Origin: Elusimicrobiota bacterium
GTDB lineage: Bacteria > Elusimicrobiota > Elusimicrobia > UBA1565 > UBA9628
DNA: 60,664 bases
Assembly (NCBI GenBank): GCA_016212795.1
Contig: JACRDT010000001.1
Span: 1 to 60,664, forward strand
Direction: 5' to 3'
Shown here: positions 46,283 through 53,876 of the stretch, in pieces
Layout: every line of letters starts with the position of its first letter
How positions within the stretch are numbered: position 1 is the first letter of the stretch
The notes under the pieces: generated by a model
Database searches by the model: none
Told to the model about the DNA's origin: nothing
The model's input: the letters and a program-made list of their open reading frames with translations, nothing else
Made by a program: the position numbers and the translations under genes

Positions 46283-47209
46283 ATGAGGCCGCCGACGAAA
46301 GTCCGGCGCATCCGGGTCCGCGTCCCCGGCTCGACGAGCAACCTCGGCCCCGGGTTCGACTGCCTGGGCCTGGCCCTCGGGCTCCACAACGACGTCGTCC
46401 TCGAGGTCCACCCGGACCCCGGGGAGCCCGTCTGCGAGACCGTCGGCGAGGGCGCGGGCACGCTCGCGCTCGGCAGGGAGAACATGCTCCTGCGCGCCGC
46501 GAGCCTCGTCATCCCCGACCTGACCCGCCACCGGCTGGTCTTCAAGTCCGAAAACCGCATCCCCGTGTCGCGCGGCATCGGCTCGAGCGGCGCCGCCATC
46601 GTCGCGGGGCTCTTCGCGGCCAACCTCGCGTTCGGCAAGCCCCGGTTCTCGGATTCGGAGCTCTTCGAGCGCGCGGTCTCCCTGGAAGGCCACCCCGACA
46701 ACGTGGCGGCCTCTATCTACGGGGGGCTCGTCGCCTCCGTCAAGGCCAACGCGGGCTGCAGGCCCTTCCCGCTCAAGCCCCACCCCGACCTGCGCGCCGT
46801 CGTCTGCGTCCCGGATTTCGAGCTGCCCACGGCCCAGGCGCGCGCGGCCCTGCCGCCGGAGTACACCCGGCGGGCCGCTGTCCTCAACGTCTCCCGGGCG
46901 CTGGTCCTCTCCTCCTCGCTGGAGCGGGGGCTCTGGGACCGCCTCGCCGAAGCCATGGAGGACGACCTCCACCAGCCCTACCGGGCGCACCTCGTCCCGG
47001 GGTTCCACGACGTGCTGGCGGCCGCGCGCGGCGCGGGGACGTGCGGCGCCGCCCTGTCGGGCGCCGGGCCCTCCATGCTCGCCCTGACCCGCAAGGGCCC
47101 CGGAGCCGAGAAGATCGGCCGCGCCATGAAGGCGGCCTTCAGCCGCCACCGGGTTAAGAGCCGCTGTCTCGTGCTCCCGGTGGACCACCGGGGCGTCAGG
47201 GTCCAGTGA
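46283..47209 (+). CDS. thrB: Homoserine kinase
   Basis: 308-residue GHMP kinase that phosphorylates homoserine for threonine synthase. RVRVPGSTSNLGPGFDCLGL is the N-terminal signature, the ATP-binding loop is PVSRGIGSSGAAIVAGL, and ALSGAGPSMLALTRKG is motif 3. The stop overlaps the GTG of the aspartate kinase gene (GTGA). Confidence 0.96.
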   Translation: MRPPTKVRRIRVRVPGSTSNLGPGFDCLGLALGLHNDVVLEVHPDPGEPVCETVGEGAGTLALGRENMLLRAASLVIPDLTRHRLVFKSENRIPVSRGIGSSGAAIVAGLFAANLAFGKPRFSDSELFERAVSLEGHPDNVAASIYGGLVASVKANAGCRPFPLKPHPDLRAVVCVPDFELPTAQARAALPPEYTRRAAVLNVSRALVLSSSLERGLWDRLAEAMEDDLHQPYRAHLVPGFHDVLAAARGAGTCGAALSGAGPSMLALTRKGPGAEKIGRAMKAAFSRHRVKSRCLVLPVDHRGVRVQ

Positions 47210-48279
47210 AGATCAAGGTCCTCAAGTTCGGAGGGACCTCGGTCGCCGATCCCGAGAAGATCCACCGCGCCGCCGGGCGCGCCATCGCGGCCCGGCGCCT
47301 GGGCTGGGGCGTCGTGGTCGTGGTCTCCGCCCCCGGCGAGATGACCGACGAGCTCATCCACCTGGGACGCCGCATCCACGCCGACCCGGACCCGCGCGAG
47401 CTGGACCAGCTGATGGCCGCGGGCGAGGTCGTCGCCGTCGCGCTGCTCGCGACGGCATGCCTCGCCCAAGGGCGGGCCGCGGTCTCCCTCACCGGTCCCC
47501 AGGCCGGCGTCGAGGCCTCCGGGCGGCACGGCGGCGCCCGGCTGCTGCGCATCCGCCCGCGCCGCATACTGGCGGAGCTTCGCCGCGGCCGCATCGTGGC
47601 CGTGGCCGGCTTCCAGGGCGCCGACGCCCGGGGCGACGTCGCCACCCTCGGCCGCGGCGGATCCGACCTGTCGGCGGTGGCCCTGGCCGCGGCCCTCAAG
47701 GCCCGCCACTGCGAGATCTACTCCGACGTCAAGGGCGTCTACACCGCGGACCCCCGGATCGTGCCCGACGCCAGGAAGCTGCGGCGCATCAGCTTCGAGG
47801 AGATGCTCGAGCTCTCCGGCGCCGGCAGCCAGGTCATGCAGGCCCGCTCCATCGAGGTGGCCCGCGCCGAGGGGGTGTCCCTCCACGTGCGGTCGGCGTT
47901 CCACCCCCAGGAAGGGACGTGGATCGTCCCCGGCGGCCCGCGCACCGGCGGCTCCAGGGAGCGGCCGCGGGTCTCGAGCCTCGCCCTGGACAAGGGCTCG
48001 GCACGGCCGGGCGCCCCGGAGGACGGCGGCCGGGCGGCGAAGGTCTCGGTCGTCGGCACGGGGCTCGACCGCTCGCCCCAGCTCGCCTCCCGCGTGCTCG
48101 CGACCCTCTCGAAGCACCGCATCGACGCCGAGCTGGCCTCGGCCTCGGCCCTGCGCCTCTCGGCCCTCGTCGAGGCCGGGCACGCGGAGGCGGCCCTGCG
48201 CGCGCTCCACAAGGCCTTCGGCCTGGGCAGGCGGCAGCTCTCCGGCCACCGCGCCTGCGCGCTGGGGTTCAGCGCCTGA
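47206..48279 (+). CDS. lysC: Aspartate kinase with only one recognisable ACT domain
   Basis: 357 residues; phosphorylates aspartate, the first step to Lys, Thr and Met. KVLKFGGTSVADPEKI, VVSAPGEMTDELI, LGRGGSDLSAVALAAALKA and YSDVKGVYTADPRIVPDARK define the catalytic domain. Typical enzymes are 400-450 residues with two ACT domains. Here the region of ACT1 is replaced by about 30 Arg/Gly/Pro-rich residues (PGGPRTGGSRERPRV), and only the last ACT is clear (AAKVSVVGTGLDRSPQLASR to ALRALHKAFGL). Feedback control is likely to differ. Homoserine dehydrogenase is not in this operon. The GTG overlaps the thrB stop, and the 3' end overlaps the convergent XRE gene by 11 bases. Confidence 0.93.
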   Translation: MKIKVLKFGGTSVADPEKIHRAAGRAIAARRLGWGVVVVVSAPGEMTDELIHLGRRIHADPDPRELDQLMAAGEVVAVALLATACLAQGRAAVSLTGPQAGVEASGRHGGARLLRIRPRRILAELRRGRIVAVAGFQGADARGDVATLGRGGSDLSAVALAAALKARHCEIYSDVKGVYTADPRIVPDARKLRRISFEEMLELSGAGSQVMQARSIEVARAEGVSLHVRSAFHPQEGTWIVPGGPRTGGSRERPRVSSLALDKGSARPGAPEDGGRAAKVSVVGTGLDRSPQLASRVLATLSKHRIDAELASASALRLSALVEAGHAEAALRALHKAFGLGRRQLSGHRACALGFSA

Positions 48280-48601
48280 GCCTGTCGGCCATGTCGCTGA
48301 CCATGCCCAGGACCAGGCGCCTCTCCCCGGGCCCGAGGTCAACAAGCAGCTTCTCGATCGCCTTGGAGTAGGCCCCTTTGCCGGCAGGGGCCCCTCCCGG
48401 GAGAAGCTCGCCCGGCTCCACGCCCAGCGCGGCGGCCACGGCCAGGACCGTCTTGAGGCTGGGGACGTTCTTGCCGCGCTCCACCTGGCCGTAGAAGGAC
48501 GCGTCGATGCCGGCCGCCTCCGCCACCTCGGCCTGCGTCCTGCGCAGGGCCTTGCGCAGCGCGCGCATGCGCCCGCCGATGTCGGCGTAGAGCTTGTCCA
48601 T
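48269..48601 (-). CDS. XRE-family helix-turn-helix regulator
   Basis: 110 residues. The HTH is MRALRKALRRTQAEVAEAAG with IDASFYGQVERGKNVPSLKT, a standard Cro/CI-type domain; the C-terminal 45 residues (KAIEKLLVDLGPGERRLVLG) are helical, probably for dimerisation. The ATG at 48601 has TTTAAT 6 bases upstream and no Shine-Dalgarno. Target genes unknown. It borders a 400-base stretch without genes. Confidence 0.9.
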   Translation of the reverse strand: MDKLYADIGGRMRALRKALRRTQAEVAEAAGIDASFYGQVERGKNVPSLKTVLAVAAALGVEPGELLPGGAPAGKGAYSKAIEKLLVDLGPGERRLVLGMVSDMADRLRR

Positions 48602-48999
48602 GCCGCCATTAAACGAATTCGGACCCTGGACAAGAAGATGTCAATATGATCAACCTGGCGCTTGTCGCGGGCCTAGGAGTCCGTCCGAGTAATAGCGCGC
48701 GTCTTGGAGGGGCGCGCTCGAGCTGAGGGCGAGGCGCGACGAGCGAGAATAGCCGTAGCTATTTGAGCGAGGAGCAACGAAGCCATCGGCCGAGCCCTCC
48801 CCTCCCTTCTTCTATAGTCTCGCTGCTTTCGGGCGGTCTGCCCCTATTGGCGGGGTCCCCTCCGCGATCCGTGTCGAGGTGGCATGTTATAGCATGCCAT
48901 CTCGTGACGGGTTGCCGGAGGGTCCCATGGCGTCTCGGTCTTGCCTGATTCTCGACGAAGGAGTATCATCTGCTCGTACGCGCGCGTACGAGGAGCCCG
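48602..48999. other. Gene-free stretch: structured repeat, palindrome and IS edge
   Basis: Contains the TTTAAT box of the XRE gene (48608-48613), structured repeat copy A (48694-48805), and a palindrome at about 48880-48907 (TGGCATG-TTATAG-CATGCCA with flanking GAG/CTC). Short open frames here lack any codon-use or family signal. The last about 100 bases lead into the transposase fragment and may include the left end of that insertion sequence. Confidence 0.5.
48694..48805. repeat. Structured repeat, copy A
   Basis: Outer arms GGAGGGGCGCGCTCG (48706-48720) and CGAGCCCTCCCCTCC (48791-48805) pair at 13 of 15 positions. The centre holds AATAGC-CGTA-GCTATT (48748-48763). AGCGCGC (48694-48700) can instead pair with GCGCGCT (48712-48718). 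The interior shares blocks such as GAGGCGCG and GCAACGAAG with copy B at 60534-60654, while the stems differ in sequence but still pair. Confidence 0.6.
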
Positions 49000-49275
49000 A
49001 TGAGCAAGAGCTACCGCCCCTACGAGCCCGGCCAGCTGCTGCTGATGCCCCCGACCCTCAACGAATGGTTGCCGGAAGGTCACTTGGCCTATTTCGTATC
49101 GGACGTGGTTGAGGCCCTGGACCTGAGGGCCATCCTATCGGTGTACGAGGCTGAAGAACGAGGCTATCCTCCTTACCACCCGGTGATGATGACCAAGGTG
49201 ATGGTGTACGGCTACTGCATCGGGGTGGCGTCGAGCCGTAAGATCGAGCGGCGGCTGATCGAGGACGTGGCCTTT
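49000..49275 (+). pseudogene. N-terminal fragment of an IS1182-family transposase
   Basis: About 92 codons: MSKSYRPYEPGQLLLMPPTL, EWLPEGHLAYFVSDVVEALD and MTKVMVYGYCIGVASSRKIE with RRLIEDVAFR, the classic start of IS1182/IS5-like transposases (normally 450-500 residues). Similarity ends at about 49275, where the sequence switches to a fragment read on the other strand. The open frame continues to 49524 by chance. Confidence 0.85.
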
Positions 49276-49280
49276 CGAAG

Positions 49281-49358
49281 CTCCCGCTTGAAGATGGCGT
49301 CAGTCTCTTCCTTCTGGTCCGCGATGACTTTCTTGATTTCTTCTATGTGTATCGGCAT
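49281..49358 (-). pseudogene. N-terminal fragment of an AAA-type ATPase (DUF4143-like)
   Basis: About 26 codons from the ATG at 49358: MPIHIEEIKKVIADQKEE then TDAIFKREL. This is the typical opening of the AAA ATPase family with a C-terminal DUF4143. It is cut where it meets the transposase fragment. Upstream (49359-49420) is an AT-rich promoter with TTGTCA, a 16-base spacer and TATAAT, so the stub still has its promoter. Confidence 0.55.
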
Positions 49359-49409
49359 GGCAACTGCATATTATTATAGAATATATGTGATTACTGACAA
49401 CATATTTTC

Positions 49410-49745
49410 TACAATTCTGCCGGGCTGCCGGTCAAGACCGACCTCAAAAGTAAGCCGATTGGCCTTCCCGGCCGGGAGCATGCGTTTGGGGGTTGCCTAC
49501 GGCCCGGGGATGCCGTCGGGGTGAAAGGCCGGGGAAAGCCGCAGGTCCTGGTCCAATTCCTCCGCCCCGGCTCGGCTCCCAAAGTCGAGACGCGCCTCCT
49601 TGGCGGCCCATCCCTGGCGCACGAACTCGTGGTCGCCGCGACCGGCGACGGGCTTCTCTTCTTCAAGCTCGTCACGCTGCTCAAGCGCGGCCGCCCCAAG
49701 GGACGGGACGTCTTCGACCTCAGGAGGCGGCTTGGAGATGCGTGC
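49410..49745 (+). pseudogene. 3' remnant of a gene, possibly an AbiEii-type nucleotidyltransferase
   Basis: An open, coding-looking stretch without a proper start: LPVKTDLKSKPIGLPGREHA, then KPQVLVQFLRPGSAPKVETR and FFKLVTLLKRGRPKGRDVFD. The KLvtLlkRgrp.RDvfDL pattern resembles the C-terminal part of AbiEii/AbiGii nucleotidyltransferase toxins. The frame runs on into radC in the wrong frame, so the gene has lost both its start and its proper end. The family call is tentative. Confidence 0.3.
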
Positions 49746-49807
49746 CCCATCCCGCAGGGAACGTTCCGGGCGCTCCAATCGTATATAGTGATGTGCGAAT
49801 TCGCGAG

Positions 49808-50461
49808 ATGCACCGGGTCGAGAGGCCCCGGGAAAGGCTGGCCAGCCGCGGGCCGCGGGCGCTGGCCGAGGAAGAGCTCCTCTCCATGGTCCTTCGCACG
49901 GGCTACGCGGGCCGAAGCGCTCTGGAGGTGGCCCGGGACCTGCTGGCCGGCCACCCGGAGGGAGGGCTGGGACGACTGGGCCTGAGGGACCTGCGGCGGC
50001 TCAAGGGCATGGGAACGAGCCGCGCGTGCGCCCTCTGCGCGGCCCTGGAGCTGGCCAGGCGCTGGTCGGGCGGCGACGACGCGGCCGGCATCGCGGTCGA
50101 CGGGGCCGAACGGGTATGGGCCCTGCTCCAGGACCTGCCGGCCAAGCGCCAGGAGCACTTCGTGGCGCTTTACCTCGACGCCCGAAACCGGCTCATCCAC
50201 CGGGAAACTGTCTCCATCGGGACCCTGACCGCCAGCCTGGTGCATCCCCGCGAAGTCTTCGCCCCGGCCGTGGAGCGCCGCGCGGCGTCGGTCGTCGTGG
50301 CGCACAACCATCCCTCCGGAGACCCCGCGCCCTCGCCCGATGACCGAAAAGCCACCAACCGCCTGGCGAAAGCGGGCCGCATCCTGGGCATCCCCCTGGC
50401 CGACCATGTCCTGCTTTCGCAGGCAGGTTACTTCAGCTTCCGGGAACAAGGCCTGCTGTGA
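49808..50461 (+). CDS. radC: RadC family (JAB/MPN metalloprotease-like) protein
   Basis: 217 residues. The N-terminal helix-hairpin-helix region (ALAEEELLSMVLRTGYAG, LKGMGTSRACALCAALELAR) is followed by the JAMM motif HNHPSGDPAPSPDD, which would coordinate zinc. RadC/YicR proteins are linked to DNA repair and mobile elements, with no proven activity. The ATG at 49808 is used; a GTG at 49793 is possible. TATAGT is at 49784-49789. It follows a run of gene fragments. Confidence 0.93.
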   Translation: MHRVERPRERLASRGPRALAEEELLSMVLRTGYAGRSALEVARDLLAGHPEGGLGRLGLRDLRRLKGMGTSRACALCAALELARRWSGGDDAAGIAVDGAERVWALLQDLPAKRQEHFVALYLDARNRLIHRETVSIGTLTASLVHPREVFAPAVERRAASVVVAHNHPSGDPAPSPDDRKATNRLAKAGRILGIPLADHVLLSQAGYFSFREQGLL

Positions 50462-50503
50462 AATCAGCCGGGACCGCGCTGTCGCGGCGCCGAGGCCAAT
50501 TTG

Positions 50504-50509
50504 TATCAT
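50504..50509 (+). promoter_or_regulatory. -10-like box TATCAT six bases before the ATG at 50516
   Basis: TATCAT, then TGACCC, then ATG, with no Shine-Dalgarno. It would drive the nadD-pilT-argS gene string as a leaderless message. Confidence 0.45.
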
Positions 50510-50515
50510 TGACCC

Positions 50516-51655
50516 ATGGAACCGTCCGGCATCCTCATCCTCGGCGGCAGCTTCGATCCCCCCCACGAGGGGCACGCGGCGCTGCTGGAGGCGGCGGCCC
50601 GCCGCGTGCGGCCGTCGACGATCCTCCTGGTCCCGGCCTTCCAAGCCCCGCTCAAGGGAGTCCCCAGCGCCCCTCCCCAGGCAAGGGTCGCGATGCTCCG
50701 GAGGCTCCTCGCCTCGCTGCCCGCGCCGTGGCGCGAGCGCTGCTCTCTCGACCTCCACGAGCTGCGCTCCCGCCGGAAAGTCTACACGGTCGAGACCCTC
50801 CGGCGCCTGCGGCGCTCCCACCCCCGGGCCGAGCTCCACTTCGTCGTCGGCTCGGACGCGGCCGCGGCCTTCGGCCGCTGGCGCGAGCCCCGCGCCCTCG
50901 AGCGCCTGGCCGCCTGGTGGGTCGGGGCGAGACCCGAGGCCGCGGGCAAGGTCTTGCCCCACTTCCGGCGCCTGCCGGGGAGGTTCCCGGACGTCTCCTC
51001 GACCGGCATCCGCCTGGCCATCGCGACGGGACGGAAGTGGAAGAAGCGGGTCCCGGACCGCGTGGCCGCCTTCATCCGCAAGCGCCGGCTCTACGGCCTC
51101 GACATGCTCGCGAAGCTCGAGTCCATGCTCAAGAAGCCGCGCTTCGAGCACACCCTGGCGGTGGCGAGGATCGCCGAGCGGCTCGCAGAGCGGCACGGCC
51201 TCGACCGGTCCAAGGCGGTCCTGGCGGCGCTCCTGCACGACTGCGGGCGGTCCCTGTCGCGCGGGAGGATGGTGTCCTTGGCGCGCGCCTGGCGCCTCAA
51301 AGCGCCGCGGCTGGCCGAGATCATCGAGCACCAACCCAAGCTCCTGCACTCCTACCTGAGCGCGGAGCTCGCGCGGCGGCGCTTCGGCGTGGACGACCCC
51401 GAGGTGCTCAGCGCCATCCGCAAGCACACCCTCGCGGCCCTTTCCATGTCGCGGCTGGACCGGCTCGTCTACGTCGCGGACGCCGTCTCGGAGGACCGCG
51501 CCCACCCGGCGGCGCAGGCTCTGCGGCGGCGCGCCTTCCGGGACCTGGACGCGGCCTTCGACGCCTGCCTGCGGGCCAAGCTCGAGCACGCGAGCTCGCG
51601 GCGTGCCTGGATCCACCCCATCTCCCTGGAGCTATGGAAAAGAACGCGGCCCTGA
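50516..51655 (+). CDS. nadD: Nicotinate-nucleotide adenylyltransferase fused to a YqeK-type HD hydrolase
   Basis: 379 residues. The N-terminal NadD domain (ILILGGSFDPPHEGHAAL and VGSDAAAAFGRW, then the ISSTxIR-like DVSSTGIR) makes deamido-NAD+ from nicotinate mononucleotide. From about residue 200 is an HD domain (RFEHTLAVARIAERLAERHG, LAALLHDCGRSLSR, AEIIEHQPKLLHSYLSAELA, SAIRKHTLAALSMSRLDRLV) like YqeK, a diadenosine tetraphosphate hydrolase. In many bacteria nadD and yqeK are adjacent genes; here they are one. RsfS, the usual next gene, follows four genes later at 54763. The stop overlaps the next start by 22 bases. Confidence 0.93.
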   Translation: MEPSGILILGGSFDPPHEGHAALLEAAARRVRPSTILLVPAFQAPLKGVPSAPPQARVAMLRRLLASLPAPWRERCSLDLHELRSRRKVYTVETLRRLRRSHPRAELHFVVGSDAAAAFGRWREPRALERLAAWWVGARPEAAGKVLPHFRRLPGRFPDVSSTGIRLAIATGRKWKKRVPDRVAAFIRKRRLYGLDMLAKLESMLKKPRFEHTLAVARIAERLAERHGLDRSKAVLAALLHDCGRSLSRGRMVSLARAWRLKAPRLAEIIEHQPKLLHSYLSAELARRRFGVDDPEVLSAIRKHTLAALSMSRLDRLVYVADAVSEDRAHPAAQALRRRAFRDLDAAFDACLRAKLEHASSRRAWIHPISLELWKRTRP

Positions 51656-52662
51656 CCGAGCGGCTCCTCGCCTTCCTGGTCCTGGCCGGCGTGGCCGGGA
51701 CCTGGTCGGCCGAATCCCGGTCCGGCCTGGCCGACCGGGTCCGCACGCTGCAGCCCGTCGTGACGTGGATGGCCGTGAAGGCCCCGGGCTCGGGCGCCCC
51801 CCTGCTCTTCGCGACCGTCCACCAGCCCGAGAAGCGCTCCCTCTCCATCATCCACGTTCCGGGCGCCGCCCGAGGAGCAATCACTCCCCTCCCCCGCGGG
51901 GAGGGGAGTAGCGAGGGGGCAGAGCGCCGCAGGCGATCTTCCTCTCCCAGCGGGAACAGTGAACCCGCCCAGGCGGCGCTCGCGGCCGCCGCCGAGGCCC
52001 ACCGGGCGGTCTTCTCGCTGCCGCGCTTGTCCCACCTGGACCTCGGGCCGCCCCGCTTCCTCTACGCCCAGCCCCGGGACTTCCCGCCGGGCGACCCGCC
52101 GGTGGCGATGAAGCGCTGGCTGGCGGCGTCCTACGGCGGGCTGTCGTTCTGGAAGCGCCTGCCCGGCCTGCTCCGACGCCCTCCCCTCGGGGATTGCGCG
52201 CCGGCGGAGAACTTCTTCGACCGGCTGGCCTACGCCCTCGAGCTGCACCGCCTCCCCCGGCGCTCCATGCTGGCGGCCTGGCTCCCCGAGGGCCGGGGCC
52301 GGGAGGCCTTCCTGCTCGAGCGCCTCGGCCCCCCGAGGCGCGGGGCCAGGCCCCCGGACCGGCCGGTCTCCGTGGAAGTCCTCAACGCGACCGAGTTCAA
52401 AGGTGTCGCAATGCGAGTCGGAAAAGTTCTAAGATTGAGGGGCGCCGACGTGCTGAGCTTCCGCAACACCGATAGCGACCACCCGGGCACCTTGGTCTAC
52501 GACCGCACGGGGCGCATCGAGAACGCTTTGCAGGTGCTGGACATGCTGGGCTGCCCACAGGCCGAGGCCGTCACCGCCGTCGAGGAACGGCCCCTGGTGG
52601 AAGTCAGCGTCGTCATCAAGGCGGATTGCAGTCACTCGCCCCCCCTGCGGGGGGGCGAGTAG
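51634..52662 (+). CDS. LytR C-terminal-domain (LytR_C) membrane protein carrying repeat-derived segments
   Basis: 342 residues. One N-terminal membrane helix (LLAFLVLAGVAGTWSA); the C-terminal domain PVSVEVLNATEFKGVAMRVG, VLRLRGADVLSFRNTD and TLVYDRTGRIENALQVL is LytR_C, an envelope-associated module common beside nadD/rsfS. Residues about 80-110 (AITPLPRGEGSSEGAER and following Ser/Arg stretch) are encoded by palindromic repeat copy 2, and the last residues (SHSPPLRGGE) with the stop codon come from copy 3. The native protein probably ended near VVIKADC. The start at 51634 overlaps nadD; no strong Shine-Dalgarno. Confidence 0.82.
   Translation: MEKNAALTERLLAFLVLAGVAGTWSAESRSGLADRVRTLQPVVTWMAVKAPGSGAPLLFATVHQPEKRSLSIIHVPGAARGAITPLPRGEGSSEGAERRRRSSSPSGNSEPAQAALAAAAEAHRAVFSLPRLSHLDLGPPRFLYAQPRDFPPGDPPVAMKRWLAASYGGLSFWKRLPGLLRRPPLGDCAPAENFFDRLAYALELHRLPRRSMLAAWLPEGRGREAFLLERLGPPRRGARPPDRPVSVEVLNATEFKGVAMRVGKVLRLRGADVLSFRNTDSDHPGTLVYDRTGRIENALQVLDMLGCPQAEAVTAVEERPLVEVSVVIKADCSHSPPLRGGE
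51874..51922 (-). repeat. Palindromic repeat, copy 2 (inverted), inside a coding region
   Basis: Perfect 12-bp stem ACTCCCCTCCCC (51883-51894) / GGGGAGGGGAGT (51898-51909) with a CGC loop, followed by AGCGAGGGGGCAG. Read on the minus strand it aligns with copy 5. It lies in frame within the LytR_C gene. Confidence 0.75.
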
Positions 52663-52685
52663 CGGGGGGGCATATGCCGTTTCAT
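52634..52685 (-). repeat. Palindromic repeat, copy 3 (inverted), providing a stop codon
   Basis: Stem ACTCGCCCCCCC (52634-52645) / GGGGGGGCGAGT (52649-52660) with loop TGC, then AGCGGGGGGGCATATGCC and GTTTCAT. The TAG at 52660-52662 ends the LytR_C gene. It forms a head-to-head pair with copy 4, separated by 13 bases. Confidence 0.75.
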
Positions 52686-52698
52686 CAGGGAGTTCCTT

Positions 52699-52770
52699 AT
52701 GAAACAGAGCATGCCCCCACAGCTACTCGCCTCCCCGTACATGATCCTCCCATGCGGGGGGAGGCGAGTG
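52699..52770 (+). repeat. Palindromic repeat, copy 4, with enlarged loop
   Basis: ATGAAACAGAGCATGCCCCC, then stem ACTCGCCTCCCC (52725-52736) / GGGGAGGCGAGT (52758-52769) with a 21-base loop that itself contains CATG-ATCCTCC-CATG. Copies 3 and 4 together form one large inverted repeat between the LytR_C gene and pilT. Confidence 0.75.
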
Positions 52771-52783
52771 ATTAGGAGCGACC

Positions 52784-53869
52784 ATGGAACTAGTCGAAGT
52801 GCTGAAGACGGCGGTCCAATCGGGAGCGAGCGACATCCACATCGTCATCGGCAAGTCGCCGATGATGAGGCTCAACGGCGAGATCGGGGAGATCCCCGGC
52901 TACCCCAGGATCAACGCCGACGAGTCCAAGCGGCTGGTCTACTCGATCCTCTTCGAGGAGCAGCGCGCCAAATTCGAGGAGCACTGGGAGCTCGACACCT
53001 CCTTCGCGGTCCCGGGCCTCTCGCGCTTCCGCGTCAACGTCCTGCTCCAGAAGAACGGCGTCGAGGCCGTCATGCGCGTCATCACCTCCAAGATCCCGAC
53101 GCCCGAGCAGCTGCGGCTCGCCCCCGCCATCGTCAAGCTGGCCGACCTCCCCAGGGGGCTGGTGTTGGTCACCGGCCCCACCGGGTCGGGGAAATCCACG
53201 ACCCTGGCCTGCATCCTCGAGCTCATCAACCAGGCCGAGACCGGCCACATCCTGACCATCGAGGACCCCATCGAGTTCGTCTACGAGTCCAAGAAGAGCA
53301 TCTTCCGCCAGCGCGAGGTCGGCCAGAACACCAAGTCCTTCAACGCCGCCCTTAAGAGCGCCCTGCGCCAGGACCCCGACGTCATCCTGGTCGGCGAGAT
53401 GCGCGACCTCGAGACCATCCAGCTGGCCATCACGGCCGCGGAGACCGGCCACCTGTGCTTCGGCACCCTGCACACGCAGGACTGCCCCTCGACGATCGAC
53501 CGCATCATCGACGTCTTCCCCCCGACCCAGCAGGCCCAGGTGCGCGTGCAGCTCGCGGTCGTGCTCCAGGGGGTGGTCTGCCAGACCCTCATCCCCAGGA
53601 TCGACGGCCAGGGGCGCGTGGCCGCCCGCGAGATCATGGTCATGACCCCGGCCATCTCGAACCTCATCCGCGAGGGCAAGACCCACATGATCTACGGGGC
53701 CATCGACACCGGGGCCAAGTTCGGGATGATCCCGATCGACAAGGCCCTCGCCGAGCTGGTCCGCGAGCAGCTCATCTCCCCGGAGGAGGCCCTCCTGCGG
53801 GCCCACAACGTCGACACGCTCAAGCAGCTGGCCGGCATCAGCTCGCGGATGACCGCCTCCTCCATGTGA
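52784..53869 (+). CDS. pilT: Type IV pilus retraction ATPase PilT (first copy)
   Basis: 361 residues. N-terminal PAS-like domain with GASDIHIVIGKSPMMRLNG; Walker A GPTGSGKS (131-138); Asp box and Walker B in DPDVILVGEMRDLETIQLAI; His box TLHTQDCPSTIDRIIDVFP; and AISNLIREGKTHMIY, equivalent to the PilT-specific AIRNLIRE motif. It powers pilus retraction for twitching or DNA uptake. TAGGAGCGACC precedes the ATG, giving a Shine-Dalgarno at about 6 bases, just after repeat copy 4. A close paralogue is at 55157. Confidence 0.95.
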   Translation: MELVEVLKTAVQSGASDIHIVIGKSPMMRLNGEIGEIPGYPRINADESKRLVYSILFEEQRAKFEEHWELDTSFAVPGLSRFRVNVLLQKNGVEAVMRVITSKIPTPEQLRLAPAIVKLADLPRGLVLVTGPTGSGKSTTLACILELINQAETGHILTIEDPIEFVYESKKSIFRQREVGQNTKSFNAALKSALRQDPDVILVGEMRDLETIQLAITAAETGHLCFGTLHTQDCPSTIDRIIDVFPPTQQAQVRVQLAVVLQGVVCQTLIPRIDGQGRVAAREIMVMTPAISNLIREGKTHMIYGAIDTGAKFGMIPIDKALAELVREQLISPEEALLRAHNVDTLKQLAGISSRMTASSM

Positions 53870-53876
53870 GGACCCC

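Noticed and set aside
48763..48948. Short open frames in the gap before the transposase fragment
   Set aside because: They cross the structured repeat and palindrome, and show neither codon-use bias nor family resemblance.
49276..49524. Continuation of the transposase open frame past 49275
   Set aside because: The residues after IEDVAFR no longer match the family, and the opposite strand encodes a recognisable ATPase N-terminus there.
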